Of a DNA stretch of 64,000 bases, positions 47,039 through 54,960 are shown one piece after another (position 1 is the stretch's first letter; the number at the start of each line of letters is the position of its first letter). Both the position numbers and the translations under genes were made by a program. Origin of the DNA: Streptococcus sanguinis (lineage in GTDB: Bacteria > Bacillota > Bacilli > Lactobacillales > Streptococcaceae); the NCBI RefSeq assembly GCF_001078705.1, contig NZ_CDMW01000001.1, positions 439,106-503,105 of the forward strand. Direction: 5' to 3'. The notes beneath the pieces were generated by a model. It worked only from the letters and a program-made list of their open reading frames with translations. It was not told the DNA's origin and searched no databases.

Positions 47039-47075
47039 AAAAACGATAACTTCTTATTTGAAAGTTATCGTTTTT
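47039..47075. terminator. Bidirectional terminator between gtfP and the MFS gene
   Basis: A perfect stem AAAAACGATAACTT / AAGTTATCGTTTTT with a 9-base loop works for both convergent genes. Confidence 0.9.
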
Positions 47076-47118
47076 GCTGTCTTTTAGGAGGACAAATATA
47101 GAAACAAGATTGAATCTA

Positions 47119-48360
47119 TCATCTTTCTTTAACACCTTTCTTTTTTTCAATAGATAGGAGCAGAGCAATTACACCGATAATGCTGAAGATGAGCCAGCTA
47201 GCGTTCATATTCCAGATGGCCAGGCTGCTGAAGACCATAGTACCAAAGGGGACAGAGAAAGAAAAGAGCAGACTCAGAAAGCTGGAAGTCTGAGCGAGAA
47301 CATCAGAAGGCAATTTGCTCAGTAAGAGGGTGTTGATTTTGGGATTGATCTTACCGGAGATATAAGCTAGTAAAAATCCAAAAGCAATGCCGACGAAAAC
47401 AGGCAGGTGTAAGAAATTGCTGACAGCAAGCAGAATCATTGTAAGAGCAGCCCAGAGGGTTAGTTGATTTAGAGAGAGACGGCTAAAGTAATCGTTGGGA
47501 GTCAGACTGGCTGCGATCATGGCTAGGACAAGAGTGGTCTGAAGAACCAAAAGAGACTGGCTAAAGGATAGCTGGAAGATGGGGTTGTCCAGCAAGTAGA
47601 GATTATAAAGAGCTATAAGAGAACCTGCCATAGCGTTGACAATCAGGATTTGAGCCAGCAGTTTGAGAAAATTGTTAGAACCTTCCTGCTCAAAGATGAG
47701 CTTGGACGATGTGTACATTTTCTTCAACTCTTCTTTCAGAGGAGCTTTTCTCTCAGAAATTGCCACAGGGTCATGGGTCAATCTGTGGCGGACTAGGTAG
47801 AGGATGGTGGAGGATAGGAGAAAGGTCAAGGCGTTAACCAAAGCAACTAAGAAAAAGTCTTGCTGGCTGACGGTTAGGAGCCAAACTCCCAAAGCTTGTC
47901 CGGCCAGGCTACAAAGAAAGCTGATAAGTTGGGTAAAAGAGAAGGCTTCCATAAGGTCTTTCTCTGGAACATTCTTTTTTAAAATCGGCATTTGTAGGCC
48001 ACTGCGGTAATCGCTGATGATATCTGAAAGAATATTCATCAAGCAGACGGCTGAAAAGTCTAGATAAGAGCTGGAGCGAGTCATGAAGGCAACAAGGACA
48101 AAGAGCAGGGCTTGAAGATAGCCGAAATAAATCAACCAGCGAGCCTTATGGACGGTCTTGTCGGCTTTGATACCAGCAAAGATAGTAAAGAATGTCGGAA
48201 CCAGAACGATAAAATTAGCCACAGCAATAGCAAACTTGGGATTGGGCATGCTGGACGCAAATACCACAAAAACAATATTGAAAATAGAAGCTCCCAAGGT
48301 GTTGAAGATCCGGGAGAGGCTGAGTGAGGCATAGACCCCATTTTTAAAGAATAATTTCAT
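47119..48360 (-). CDS. MFS transporter next to Rgg
   Basis: A 413-residue major facilitator with about 12 helices (for example LSRIFNTLGASIFNIVFVVFA; FGFLLAYISGKINPKINTLLL). It lacks a clear motif A, and the helix pattern resembles the Rgg-associated MFS proteins often found beside regulator genes. It lies downstream of a second rgg gene, separated by a terminator and its own promoter, and is probably activated by that Rgg. The substrate is unknown, and the adjacency gives no clue about sugar or peptide export. Confidence 0.85.
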   Translation of the reverse strand: MKLFFKNGVYASLSLSRIFNTLGASIFNIVFVVFASSMPNPKFAIAVANFIVLVPTFFTIFAGIKADKTVHKARWLIYFGYLQALLFVLVAFMTRSSSYLDFSAVCLMNILSDIISDYRSGLQMPILKKNVPEKDLMEAFSFTQLISFLCSLAGQALGVWLLTVSQQDFFLVALVNALTFLLSSTILYLVRHRLTHDPVAISERKAPLKEELKKMYTSSKLIFEQEGSNNFLKLLAQILIVNAMAGSLIALYNLYLLDNPIFQLSFSQSLLVLQTTLVLAMIAASLTPNDYFSRLSLNQLTLWAALTMILLAVSNFLHLPVFVGIAFGFLLAYISGKINPKINTLLLSKLPSDVLAQTSSFLSLLFSFSVPFGTMVFSSLAIWNMNASWLIFSIIGVIALLLSIEKKKGVKER

Positions 48361-48446
48361 TGTAGGCTCCTTTTCTAAACTGCAAGATTGTATAAACGCT
48401 GATTGGGCACATCTGTAATCTAGCTTTTTTTCTCTTTCTGATGACC

Positions 48447-48474
48447 ATTATAGACCGTTTAAAGCTAAAAACAA
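48447..48474 (-). promoter_or_regulatory. Promoter of the MFS gene
   Basis: Minus strand TTGTTT, 16-base spacer, TATAAT (at 48447-48452), leaving a leader of about 80 bases. Confidence 0.55.
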
Positions 48475-48654
48475 GAGCTTTTCTGCAACTGGTCAGGTCT
48501 CATAAGTAAGTGGTAAAATTCTGAAAGTGACTTGCAATAGCTCTTTCTGCTTTTAGTATAAAATAGAAAATCTAATCTGAAGGAAATATTGCATATATTC
48601 AACGATTTTTGAGTGCAATTGTTAAAATGAGTAAGTTGGAGTGTATTTTGCATT

Positions 48655-48701
48655 AAAAAACTCCACTTCCCAACTCAAAATCGCTGAGTTTAAAAGTGGA
48701 G
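48655..48701 (-). terminator. Terminator of the second rgg gene
   Basis: CTCCACTT/AAGTGGAG outer stem with AACTCA/TGAGTT inner stem and a T run on the minus strand. Confidence 0.75.
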
Positions 48702-48708
48702 ATTTGCA

Positions 48709-49578
48709 TTATTTGCTATATTTTTGAAAAGCAGTATCAAGAGCTTCTTGATAATAGTCAGCGCTATGCTGACAGTTCAAGATTCGGAAAATGTCGACAG
48801 CTTGCTTCATTTGAGTGAGTCCCTCTTCTTTTTGCCCTTTCAAACAAGCTAACTCTCCCTGAGCAAAGAGATAGACAATTCGGAAGTAAGTCTCATTTTC
48901 TTCATAGAAGTGTCGCTCAATGACTTGTTGGAAATAGCCTGCCTGTGTGATGTTTTCCTGACTAATGGCCAGCAAATATCCATTAAGAAAAGTAGTGTGC
49001 AGGGTGTTGCGATTGTTGGCAAACAAGGCGGCAAAATCCTTTCTTGAGAGGATTTCTTTGGTGTATTGGGAAAACAAGTCTAGAGATAAAACCGGAGTGC
49101 ATACAGAGAAGAGATTGAGCTCGTAGCGGCCCCAAATATCAACTGAAAAGAGGTAATCATGCAGGAAATCCAGCTCGCCTGGGCAGGCCTTTTCAGACTC
49201 CTTGAGGGCACAGAGATAGGCCTTTACAATCAGACGTTCAACCCAATCGCTAGCGCTCTTACTTTTTCGCGTGATTTTTTCTTTTTCCAGATAAAGTTCT
49301 TCTAAGAGATTAAGCTGATTGGCTTGCAACAGGTCTTGGATTTGGCTTAAGAGTTCCTTGTGAGAGTGATGGTTCTGGATGCCGGCTGCAATGGTAAATT
49401 CTTCCGTTTCCGTGTGGATGGCGCTGAGCGCGCTAAAAAGTTTCTGTGCCGATAGTTCGCTCTGCCCATTTTCAAAGCGAGAGAGCATAGATTTTGAAAA
49501 TTCTCCGCCAGTCGCCTCGGATAAAGAGATATGCCTAGCCTCGCGAAAAAATCTAAAAACTTGTCCTAGATATTCCAT
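48709..49578 (-). CDS. Second Rgg/MutR family transcriptional regulator
   Basis: A 289-residue Rgg-type protein with an N-terminal helix-turn-helix (FRFFREARHISLSEATGGE; FSKSMLSRFENGQSELSAQ) and a helical repeat domain. Similarity to the gtfP-linked rgg is clear in the phrase DYLFSVDIWGRYELNLFSV versus DYLFSVEEWGRYELWLFTN, so they are paralogues. The start at 49578 is set by AAGGAGGGAATACA. It precedes an MFS gene on the same strand, and the promoter at 49600 lies back to back with that of yceD. Confidence 0.9.
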   Translation of the reverse strand: MEYLGQVFRFFREARHISLSEATGGEFSKSMLSRFENGQSELSAQKLFSALSAIHTETEEFTIAAGIQNHHSHKELLSQIQDLLQANQLNLLEELYLEKEKITRKSKSASDWVERLIVKAYLCALKESEKACPGELDFLHDYLFSVDIWGRYELNLFSVCTPVLSLDLFSQYTKEILSRKDFAALFANNRNTLHTTFLNGYLLAISQENITQAGYFQQVIERHFYEENETYFRIVYLFAQGELACLKGQKEEGLTQMKQAVDIFRILNCQHSADYYQEALDTAFQKYSK

Positions 49579-49599
49579 TGTATTCCCTCCTTGCATTTT

Positions 49600-49651
49600 A
49601 TTATAACAAAATAATTTTCAATAACAGCGGAGCACTCAAACATGATATAAT
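49600..49651. promoter_or_regulatory. Back-to-back promoters of the second rgg and yceD
   Basis: Minus-strand TATAAT at 49600-49605 and plus-strand extended -10 (TG-A-TATAAT at 49643-49651). The two divergent genes share about 40 bases of control region. Confidence 0.6.
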
Positions 49652-49677
49652 ATAAAGAAAAAAGCAAAGAGGAACTT

Positions 49678-50208
49678 ATGTTGCATATTCAAGAAATTCG
49701 GAAGAATCCAGATGGACTAGCCTTTGAGAAAAAGCTGGACTTGGCAGAGGAGTTAAAAGAGCGCAATCCTGAGATTTTAGATGTTCAGGATATTTTAGCC
49801 AAAGGAAAGGTTCAATATGAAGACGGCCTCTATTTTCTGGATTATGACTTGTCTTATACCATCACTCTGACGTCCAGTCGCAGTATGGAGCCAGTGGAAC
49901 TCCAGGAGTCTTATCTAGTCAACGAAATTTTCATGGAAGAAGGACAGGCCACATCGCAGGATGTGATTGATCAGGACTTGGTGCTTCCGATTGAAAATGG
50001 CGAGATTAATGTAGCCGAGAGTGTAGCTGATAATATCCTGCTGAATATTCCACTGAAAATCCTAACAGCTGAGGAAGAAGCCGGTCAAGGCTTTCTGTCT
50101 GGTCAGGACTGGCAGGTTATGACGGAAGAGGAATTTGCCGCTGCTCAAGAAGCTCAAAAAGAGAAGAACAATCCTTTCGCCGGTTTGCAAGGACTTTTTG
50201 ATGAATAA
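49678..50208 (+). CDS. YceD/DUF177 family protein
   Basis: A 176-residue protein of the YceD family, linked to 23S rRNA accumulation. It is normally followed by rpmF (ribosomal protein L32) in many bacteria; here no rpmF follows and an IS-type remnant stands in that place, but in streptococci rpmF is often elsewhere. The N-terminus (MLHIQEIRKNPDGLAFEKKL) and the acidic VADNILLNIPLKILTAEEE motif are typical. GAGGAAC precedes the ATG. Confidence 0.85.
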   Translation: MLHIQEIRKNPDGLAFEKKLDLAEELKERNPEILDVQDILAKGKVQYEDGLYFLDYDLSYTITLTSSRSMEPVELQESYLVNEIFMEEGQATSQDVIDQDLVLPIENGEINVAESVADNILLNIPLKILTAEEEAGQGFLSGQDWQVMTEEEFAAAQEAQKEKNNPFAGLQGLFDE

Positions 50209-50251
50209 TTCTTGTAAAAATCTTGAAACGGTTAAAAAAGATAAATCGATT

Positions 50252-50330
50252 TGACTTTCACTCCAAAAGTTAGACAGAAAATCTAACTTTTGGGGTTTTT
50301 TAATATGAAATTAGGTTATACACATAAACT
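50252..50330 (+). mobile_element. Remnant of an IS3-family element end
   Basis: CTCCAAAAGTTAGA (50261-50274) and its complement TCTAACTTTTGGGG (50282-50295), then T6 and ATGAAATTAGGTTATAC, look like the left end and first codons of the IS861/IS3-group transposase orfA as I recall it. The frame collapses within about 20 bases. It may now act as a terminator for yceD (stem plus six Ts). The rest of the element is gone. Confidence 0.55.
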
Positions 50331-50345
50331 AGGTATATAACCTAA
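50311..50345 (+). repeat. Inverted repeat beside the IS remnant
   Basis: TTAGGTTATA and TATAACCTAA are exact complements, 15 bases apart. Confidence 0.55.
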
Positions 50346-50486
50346 AAAGAATGGCGTTTCTTGGGTTCGAATATAGCGGGCTCAAATCTTTAATGTTATT
50401 TGCCTGACTTAAAGCAATAAATAATTGAGAAGATTCTAGTAGATGATCAGTTCCATACAATAAGCTTCCAGACTTAGTTTGGGAGC

Positions 50487-50780
50487 TCATTGCTTTATAT
50501 CTTCTGTTTGGCCTTGATAGTGGTAAATGCAGAGTCGGTTTGCTTGGTCTGGGCGACTGACGGTAAAGTGGAAGTAATGGTCCTTCTTGTCCAAACTTTT
50601 GGTCTTGGATAGCTTGAAATAAGTGAGCTGGCGACTGGCCATGTGGAGTAGGATGTCATCTTCCATGACCATCAGAGGCTGGGGAAGATTGGAAAATTGA
50701 TAAAAATCCTCTTGAAATTGATAGTAATTCTGGGAAAAATAGTCAAATTGAAGTTCCTCATGTACATTTTGAGTGGTCAT
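50487..50780 (-). CDS. DUF5960 family protein
   Basis: A 97-residue streptococcal small protein (DUF5960 from memory; LQFDYFSQNYYQFQEDFYQF, then MVMEDDILLHMA). Function unknown. It ends the SOS-type cassette HdiR-UmuC-YolD. An AGGAGG site just before ATG 50780 decides the start; the frame is open 21 codons upstream, inside the preceding gene, and it overlaps that gene by 23 bases. Confidence 0.8.
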   Translation of the reverse strand: MTTQNVHEELQFDYFSQNYYQFQEDFYQFSNLPQPLMVMEDDILLHMASRQLTYFKLSKTKSLDKKDHYFHFTVSRPDQANRLCIYHYQGQTEDIKQ

Positions 50781-51132
50781 CTGCGCCTCCTGAAGCTTGT
50801 ATCGAAAGAATCTGATGGATAGCAAGGCCTTTGTAATGGTCACCTTCCTGCAGGAGGACCTGCTTGCAGTCCAGATGAAAGACGGTAGCAGTAATGTCGG
50901 TCAGCTTTCCCTGATTAAGAAAGGTGATTCTGATGGGAACTTGATGACTGTAGGCTTGGTTGAGTAACTGGAATTTCTCCTGTCTGTCAAGCTGGGCCAG
51001 GCGACTGATATCTAGTTCTTTTTTGGCCAAAGCAGTGCTATGCTCAGAGAGGAAAAAGCCAGCCCATTTAGCCATGCCCCGATCCTGAAAGTCACGAGCA
51101 GACTGATAGGGGAGATAAGAGCGGTCAGTCAT
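50758..51132 (-). CDS. YolD-like family protein
   Basis: A 124-residue YolD-like protein. DRGMAKWAGFFLSEHSTAL (about 18-36) matches the family's DRGMMKW-x-PF-x-LPEH signature. YolD partners a Y-family polymerase (UmuC-like) in Firmicute chromosomes and plasmids, and the same is seen here, with a 4-base overlap at its start (the ATG lies within umuC's tail). Its biochemical role is unclear, perhaps in SOS control. Confidence 0.85.
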   Translation of the reverse strand: MTDRSYLPYQSARDFQDRGMAKWAGFFLSEHSTALAKKELDISRLAQLDRQEKFQLLNQAYSHQVPIRITFLNQGKLTDITATVFHLDCKQVLLQEGDHYKGLAIHQILSIQASGGADDHSKCT

Positions 51133-52544
51133 GATAAGCCCTCCAAACCTCCAGCAGAATGGCCACCAGTTAACTTGCTTCTAGCAATAGCACGGGAGGA
51201 GTCCAGCAAGGCGGCTCCCTTAAGCAAAGAGGTAAAGCCGAAGCAATCTCTGATGCGGTCAATCGTCTGTTGGAGCTCCTCTTCTTTTTGAATTTGCAGA
51301 GGATCGTCAAAGAGAGAAATCAGACCATAACCTTGATCGACAAAGTCACTGTAAAAAACGCCAATCTGTCGGATAGCCCCGCCCAGGTATTTGGAACGAA
51401 AAAGCTGAACGATGATTTGAGCCAATCGATTGCTGTTGTTAGTGGGCTCAATTTTTTTTTGTGTATGAATGGAAGGCAGGCGCTCCTGCTTGGAATAGCG
51501 GGCATAGATGGAGACTCGCTGGCATTTCTTACCAGAACGTCTGAGCCGAATGGCGACCTGCTCAGCCATTTCTCGGAAAACAAGCTCGATCTCTGCCTGC
51601 TGTCTGTAATCTCGGGGGAGAATTTGCGAATTTCCCAGGCCATGTGATTTGACCTGATAAGGCTTGTGAACATTGCTTTCATCAATGCCGTGAGCATGAA
51701 ACCAAAGCTGCAGGCCCAGGACTCCCATTTCTTTTTTGAGAATATCGGGATTAAAGTGAGCCAAATCATAAATGGAGTGGATGCCTAGCTTCTTAAGACG
51801 GGTGGCCGTTCGGTGACCGATGCCCCAAAAATCAGTCATGTTTGGAATAGTCCAGACCTTACTGGGAACATCCTCATAGGACCAGTTGACCCGCATCTTT
51901 TTTGTATGTTTGGCTTCAATGTCCAAGGCTAGCTTGGCGAGAAGAGGATTGGAGTTGCTCAGGCCTATAGATGCATAAATCCCAGTCTTCTTCCAGATAG
52001 CCTGTTGAATGCGGGCAGCCAGCAGGTCCAGTTTGGTCCTGCGGTCCAGCGTCTGATCGGAAATGAAGTAGTTGATAGAGCTTGTCAAATCTAGGAAGCC
52101 TTCATCAATTGAGTAGGGGAAAATATCATCGGGAGCTGCGAAATCCTGGAAAATTTTTTGAATTTCCATGTTTTTCTGGATGTAGTAGTTCATCCGAGGT
52201 GGGACCAATAAGGTCTTTTGAGCAGCATCTTCAATAAAGCGCACATAATCTGCTGTAATTGGTAGTCCCTGCTTGTGGGCAGCAGCATAGTTGAACTTGC
52301 GGGTGTGGACATCAAAAGGAAGATTATAGCTTCGGCTGACATTCTGGCTGCCGAAATTCTTTTTAAAGAGAGGAGTGGCAGCTAATATCAGTCCAGCAGA
52401 ATTTTCAATTCGGCTCATGACACAGAGCGAGGTTTTTAAAGGGTCAAGGCCGAGGGAAATGCATTCGCAAGAGGCATAAAAACTTTTCATATCCACAAAA
52501 GCGATGTCTGAACGAGGCTCGCGTGAATAATCAAATAGGACCAT
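51129..52544 (-). CDS. umuC: Y-family DNA polymerase (UmuC/UvrX type)
   Basis: A 471-residue translesion polymerase. Palm-domain acids: Asp18 of AFVDMKSFYASCE and the SIDEGFLDLT pair (near residue 130); the little-finger domain follows with YKVKSHGLGNSQILPRDY-like residues. It copies past lesions and is induced by DNA damage. The start at 52544 is preferred over 52577 for its family N-terminus and position behind the hdiR stop (4 bases). UvrX-type genes in streptococci are normally under HdiR, as here. Confidence 0.92.
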   Translation of the reverse strand: MVLFDYSREPRSDIAFVDMKSFYASCECISLGLDPLKTSLCVMSRIENSAGLILAATPLFKKNFGSQNVSRSYNLPFDVHTRKFNYAAAHKQGLPITADYVRFIEDAAQKTLLVPPRMNYYIQKNMEIQKIFQDFAAPDDIFPYSIDEGFLDLTSSINYFISDQTLDRRTKLDLLAARIQQAIWKKTGIYASIGLSNSNPLLAKLALDIEAKHTKKMRVNWSYEDVPSKVWTIPNMTDFWGIGHRTATRLKKLGIHSIYDLAHFNPDILKKEMGVLGLQLWFHAHGIDESNVHKPYQVKSHGLGNSQILPRDYRQQAEIELVFREMAEQVAIRLRRSGKKCQRVSIYARYSKQERLPSIHTQKKIEPTNNSNRLAQIIVQLFRSKYLGGAIRQIGVFYSDFVDQGYGLISLFDDPLQIQKEEELQQTIDRIRDCFGFTSLLKGAALLDSSRAIARSKLTGGHSAGGLEGLS

Positions 52545-52548
52545 AGTT

Positions 52549-53226
52549 TTATACCTCAATCGGCAGAAAATGTCCAACTACGATACCAACAATGCTAGGC
52601 TGGTCTTCGTAGGGAGCAAAGAGATCCTCGTAGTCAGGATTGATAGACTCTAAACGTAGACCTTCAGCTTCGCGGTAGACTTTTTTGATATAGGTCTTGC
52701 CATTCCACATGAGAGCATAGACTGCCCCATCGTAGTCGAATCCTGTCTGTTTCATAAGGGCAACAGAGCCATTGGGATATTTGGGCTCCATAGAATCCCC
52801 AGAGACCCAGGATGCAAAGTCGTGCTGGATATCTTGATCAAAGTAGACAGTTTCGTAGTCTGTTTCATTGTCATAGTAACTATGACCTAGCCCTGCAGCC
52901 AGCTCAACGGACAGAACCTTATAGGCTGTAAGAGAGCCAACCTTGCGCTGTCTCTCTAGGAGATGACTAGCGAGCTGATCTACTTCCTTTTTATGCGGTG
53001 GGGTTAGTAAAGGGTAGGTGTAGAGCGCACTGGTTTCATCCACAAAGTAGTTCTCCTGGACCTTGAGACAGGTGGCCAACCTCCTGAGATTTTTTGCGTG
53101 GGGTTCTGCTAGACCATTTTCCCAAGCAGAGTAAGTTTTTCTGGAAATTCCAAGCTCTTGGTAAATGGAAGATTGTGTCAAATTAAGCTCCAAACGGCGT
53201 TTTTTTAATTTTTCATGCGAAAACAT
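52549..53226 (-). CDS. hdiR: HdiR-type XRE/S24 SOS repressor
   Basis: A 225-residue repressor that combines an XRE helix-turn-helix (residues 5-60; LTQSSIYQELGISRKTYSAW) and a LexA-like S24 peptidase. Ser145 (VSGDSM) and probably Lys181 (TYIKKVY) form the catalytic dyad; Ala111-Gly112 (LAAG) is the likely self-cleavage site. RecA-stimulated cleavage relieves repression of the following umuC, YolD and DUF5960 genes. AGGAGG precedes ATG 53226; the frame is open further up. Its operator is the palindrome at 53238-53262. Confidence 0.92.
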   Translation of the reverse strand: MFSHEKLKKRRLELNLTQSSIYQELGISRKTYSAWENGLAEPHAKNLRRLATCLKVQENYFVDETSALYTYPLLTPPHKKEVDQLASHLLERQRKVGSLTAYKVLSVELAAGLGHSYYDNETDYETVYFDQDIQHDFASWVSGDSMEPKYPNGSVALMKQTGFDYDGAVYALMWNGKTYIKKVYREAEGLRLESINPDYEDLFAPYEDQPSIVGIVVGHFLPIEV

Positions 53227-53237
53227 ATCACACCTCC

Positions 53238-53292
53238 TATGTAACGTTTTAAAAGTTACATATAGTATAACAAATGAAATCGAGAAAAGCAA
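53238..53292 (-). promoter_or_regulatory. SOS-cassette promoter with a 25-bp palindromic operator
   Basis: Minus strand TTGCTT (53287-53292), 17-base spacer, TATACT (53264-53269). Right after the -10 lies TATGTAAC-N9-GTTACATA (53238-53262), a perfect inverted repeat over the start of transcription. It is the probable HdiR binding site. Confidence 0.82.
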
Positions 53293-53368
53293 GTTCTTTA
53301 TTGAGCATTTTCATTCTTAGCAAGAATGTGATAAACTGTAGGGAGGAATATAACTTGTAGGTAGAGAG

Positions 53369-53857
53369 ATGTTTCCAATGACAGCAAAAACGATCATGAC
53401 AGAAGAAGCTTACCGCCGTTTCGCTTGGACCAATTTCTGGTATAAAAAGAATGGCATCTTCTCACTGATTCTCCCTGAGATAGTGGTGCTGATATGCAGT
53501 GTAATCTGTTTTTTTATTGGGGAACCTTTGCCAGGTGTAGCTTTTCTTGTTACTGTGGCTGTCCTTCCTTTTCTTTACTATCTGTCCATGAATCGACATA
53601 TTAAAAAGTTTTATAGAGGCAACCCCCTCTGGCATGATATAGAGCAGGAGTTTAGCTTCTATGAGACAGACTTTCGTGTCGTTAATCGTAATAACAATGC
53701 CAGATTTGACTATCAAGATATTGTGGCGATTATAGACAAGCCAGAAACTTTTTATATTATGGTTGGCCGGTCAATAGGGCTGATCTTGGATAAGGCAGAC
53801 TGTCAGCCTGAATTAATTGATTTTTTACTAAAACTAAAAGAAAACAGAAGTCTCTAA
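53369..53857 (+). CDS. YcxB-like membrane protein
   Basis: A 162-residue protein with two hydrophobic segments (about 30-52 and 54-72) and a C-terminal domain of the YcxB type: [25 protein letters not shown] (about 97-121). Function unknown. The start is uncertain: ATG 53369 and ATG 53378 are both possible and neither has a strong ribosome binding site. It is divergent from the SOS cassette and ends in a terminator. Confidence 0.78.
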   Translation: MFPMTAKTIMTEEAYRRFAWTNFWYKKNGIFSLILPEIVVLICSVICFFIGEPLPGVAFLVTVAVLPFLYYLSMNRHIKKFYRGNPLWHDIEQEFSFYETDFRVVNRNNNARFDYQDIVAIIDKPETFYIMVGRSIGLILDKADCQPELIDFLLKLKENRSL

Positions 53858-53880
53858 TTTTGGGGGACTTCTGTTTTTTA
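53843..53880 (+). terminator. Terminator after the YcxB-like gene
   Basis: AACAGAAGTC pairs with GACTTCTGTT over a 13-base loop, then TTTTTT. It overlaps the stop codon. Confidence 0.85.
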
Positions 53881-53900
53881 TCTGTCAAGTTTTCAAAAAA

Positions 53901-53929
53901 TTGGCCTCTTGTGCGATGTGTGTTATAAT
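53901..53929 (+). promoter_or_regulatory. Promoter giving an apparently leaderless rsmD transcript
   Basis: TTGGCC, 17-base spacer, and extended -10 TG-T-TATAAT (53924-53929). The rsmD ATG begins 7 bases after the -10, so transcription would start at or within a base or two of the initiation codon, and no Shine-Dalgarno sequence exists. Confidence 0.7.
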
Positions 53930-53936
53930 GTTTTTT

Positions 53937-54476
53937 ATGAGAGTTGTGGCAGGTAAATACGGGGGCAGACCCCTCAAGACATTGGATGGCAAGACGACTA
54001 GACCTACGACCGATAAGGTCAAGGGAGCAATTTTTAATATGATTGGTCCCTATTTTGATGGCGGACGAGTGTTAGATCTTTATGCTGGGAGCGGGAGTTT
54101 GGCCATTGAAGCTATTTCGCGAGGTATGGAGACAGCTATCTTAGTCGAAAAGGATCGCAGAGCTCAGGCTATCATTTCAGAGAATATTCAGATGACTAAG
54201 GAGCCGGAACGTTTTGATTTGCTCAAGATGGAGTCTGGCCGAGCCTTGGAAATATTGACGGGAGCTTTTGACTTGGTTCTCTTAGATCCACCTTATGCTA
54301 AGGAGCAGATTGTGTCAGACCTTGAGAAACTGGAGGAAGGCCAGCTCTTGAGTCAAGATGTTCTAGTAGTCTGTGAGACAGAAAAGGAAGTTGAATTACC
54401 TGAGGAAATTGCAGGGCTGGGCATTTGGAAGCAGAAGATATATGGAATTTCAAAGGTAACGGTGTATGTCAGATAA
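53937..54476 (+). CDS. rsmD: 16S rRNA (guanine(966)-N2)-methyltransferase
   Basis: A 179-residue methyltransferase that modifies G966 of 16S rRNA. Motif I is [16 protein letters not shown] (about 47-62) and motif IV is [11 protein letters not shown] (NPPY-type). The conserved N-terminus [13 protein letters not shown] fixes the start at 53937; the frame runs open 12 codons upstream, but through the -10 element. There is no ribosome binding site, so it is probably translated from a leaderless mRNA. It overlaps coaD by 11 bases. Confidence 0.92.
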   Translation: MRVVAGKYGGRPLKTLDGKTTRPTTDKVKGAIFNMIGPYFDGGRVLDLYAGSGSLAIEAISRGMETAILVEKDRRAQAIISENIQMTKEPERFDLLKMESGRALEILTGAFDLVLLDPPYAKEQIVSDLEKLEEGQLLSQDVLVVCETEKEVELPEEIAGLGIWKQKIYGISKVTVYVR

Positions 54477-54960
54477 AATAGGATTATTCACAGGGTCTTT
54501 TGACCCGATGACCAAGGGCCATGTGGACCTGATTGAGCGGGCCAGCAGGCTCTTTGATAAGCTCTATGTAGGGATTTTCTATAACCGAGAAAAGTCTGGT
54601 TTTTTCACAATTGAGGCCAGAGAGCGCATGGTCAAAGAAGCTCTGCAGCATTTGGATAATGTCGAGGTAATCACTTCTCAGAATGAGCTAGCAGTGACAG
54701 TGGCCAGAAGACTGGGAGCCAAGGCCTTTGTGCGTGGGCTTCGTAACAGCCAAGATCTAGACTATGAAGCCAATATGAACTTTTTCAATCAGGAATTGGC
54801 AGGAGAGCTGGAGACGATTTTCTTGCTCAGCAAGCCAGTCTATCAGCATATCAGTTCATCACGTATTCGTGAGCTGATTGCTTTTCAACAGGATATCGCG
54901 GCCTATGTGCCCCAAAGTGTAATCAAAGAATTAGAAAGAATCAACCATGAAAAGAATTAA
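54466..54960 (+). CDS. coaD: Phosphopantetheine adenylyltransferase
   Basis: A 164-residue enzyme of CoA synthesis (4'-phosphopantetheine + ATP to dephospho-CoA). Signature [19 protein letters not shown] (about 8-26) has the T/HxGH-type nucleotide loop; [11 protein letters not shown]-like residues ([14 protein letters not shown]) are at the C-terminus. It is full length for the family and overlaps rsmD (11 bases) and sepM (14 bases). Confidence 0.97.
   Translation: MSDKIGLFTGSFDPMTKGHVDLIERASRLFDKLYVGIFYNREKSGFFTIEARERMVKEALQHLDNVEVITSQNELAVTVARRLGAKAFVRGLRNSQDLDYEANMNFFNQELAGELETIFLLSKPVYQHISSSRIRELIAFQQDIAAYVPQSVIKELERINHEKN

Larger units (their letters stand above)
48361..48708 (-). other. 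Spacer between the second rgg and MFS gene
   Basis: Contains the rgg terminator (48655-48701), the MFS promoter (48447-48474), and a 62-codon frame on the minus strand that lacks coding character. A small peptide gene cannot be ruled out but is not supported. Confidence 0.45.

Noticed and set aside
48465-48653. 62-codon frame on the minus strand between the second rgg and the MFS gene, considered as a peptide-pheromone precursor
   Set aside because: It overlaps the MFS promoter and has no good ribosome binding site apart from terminator DNA. The sequence lacks the hydrophobic C-terminus of Rgg-cognate peptides.
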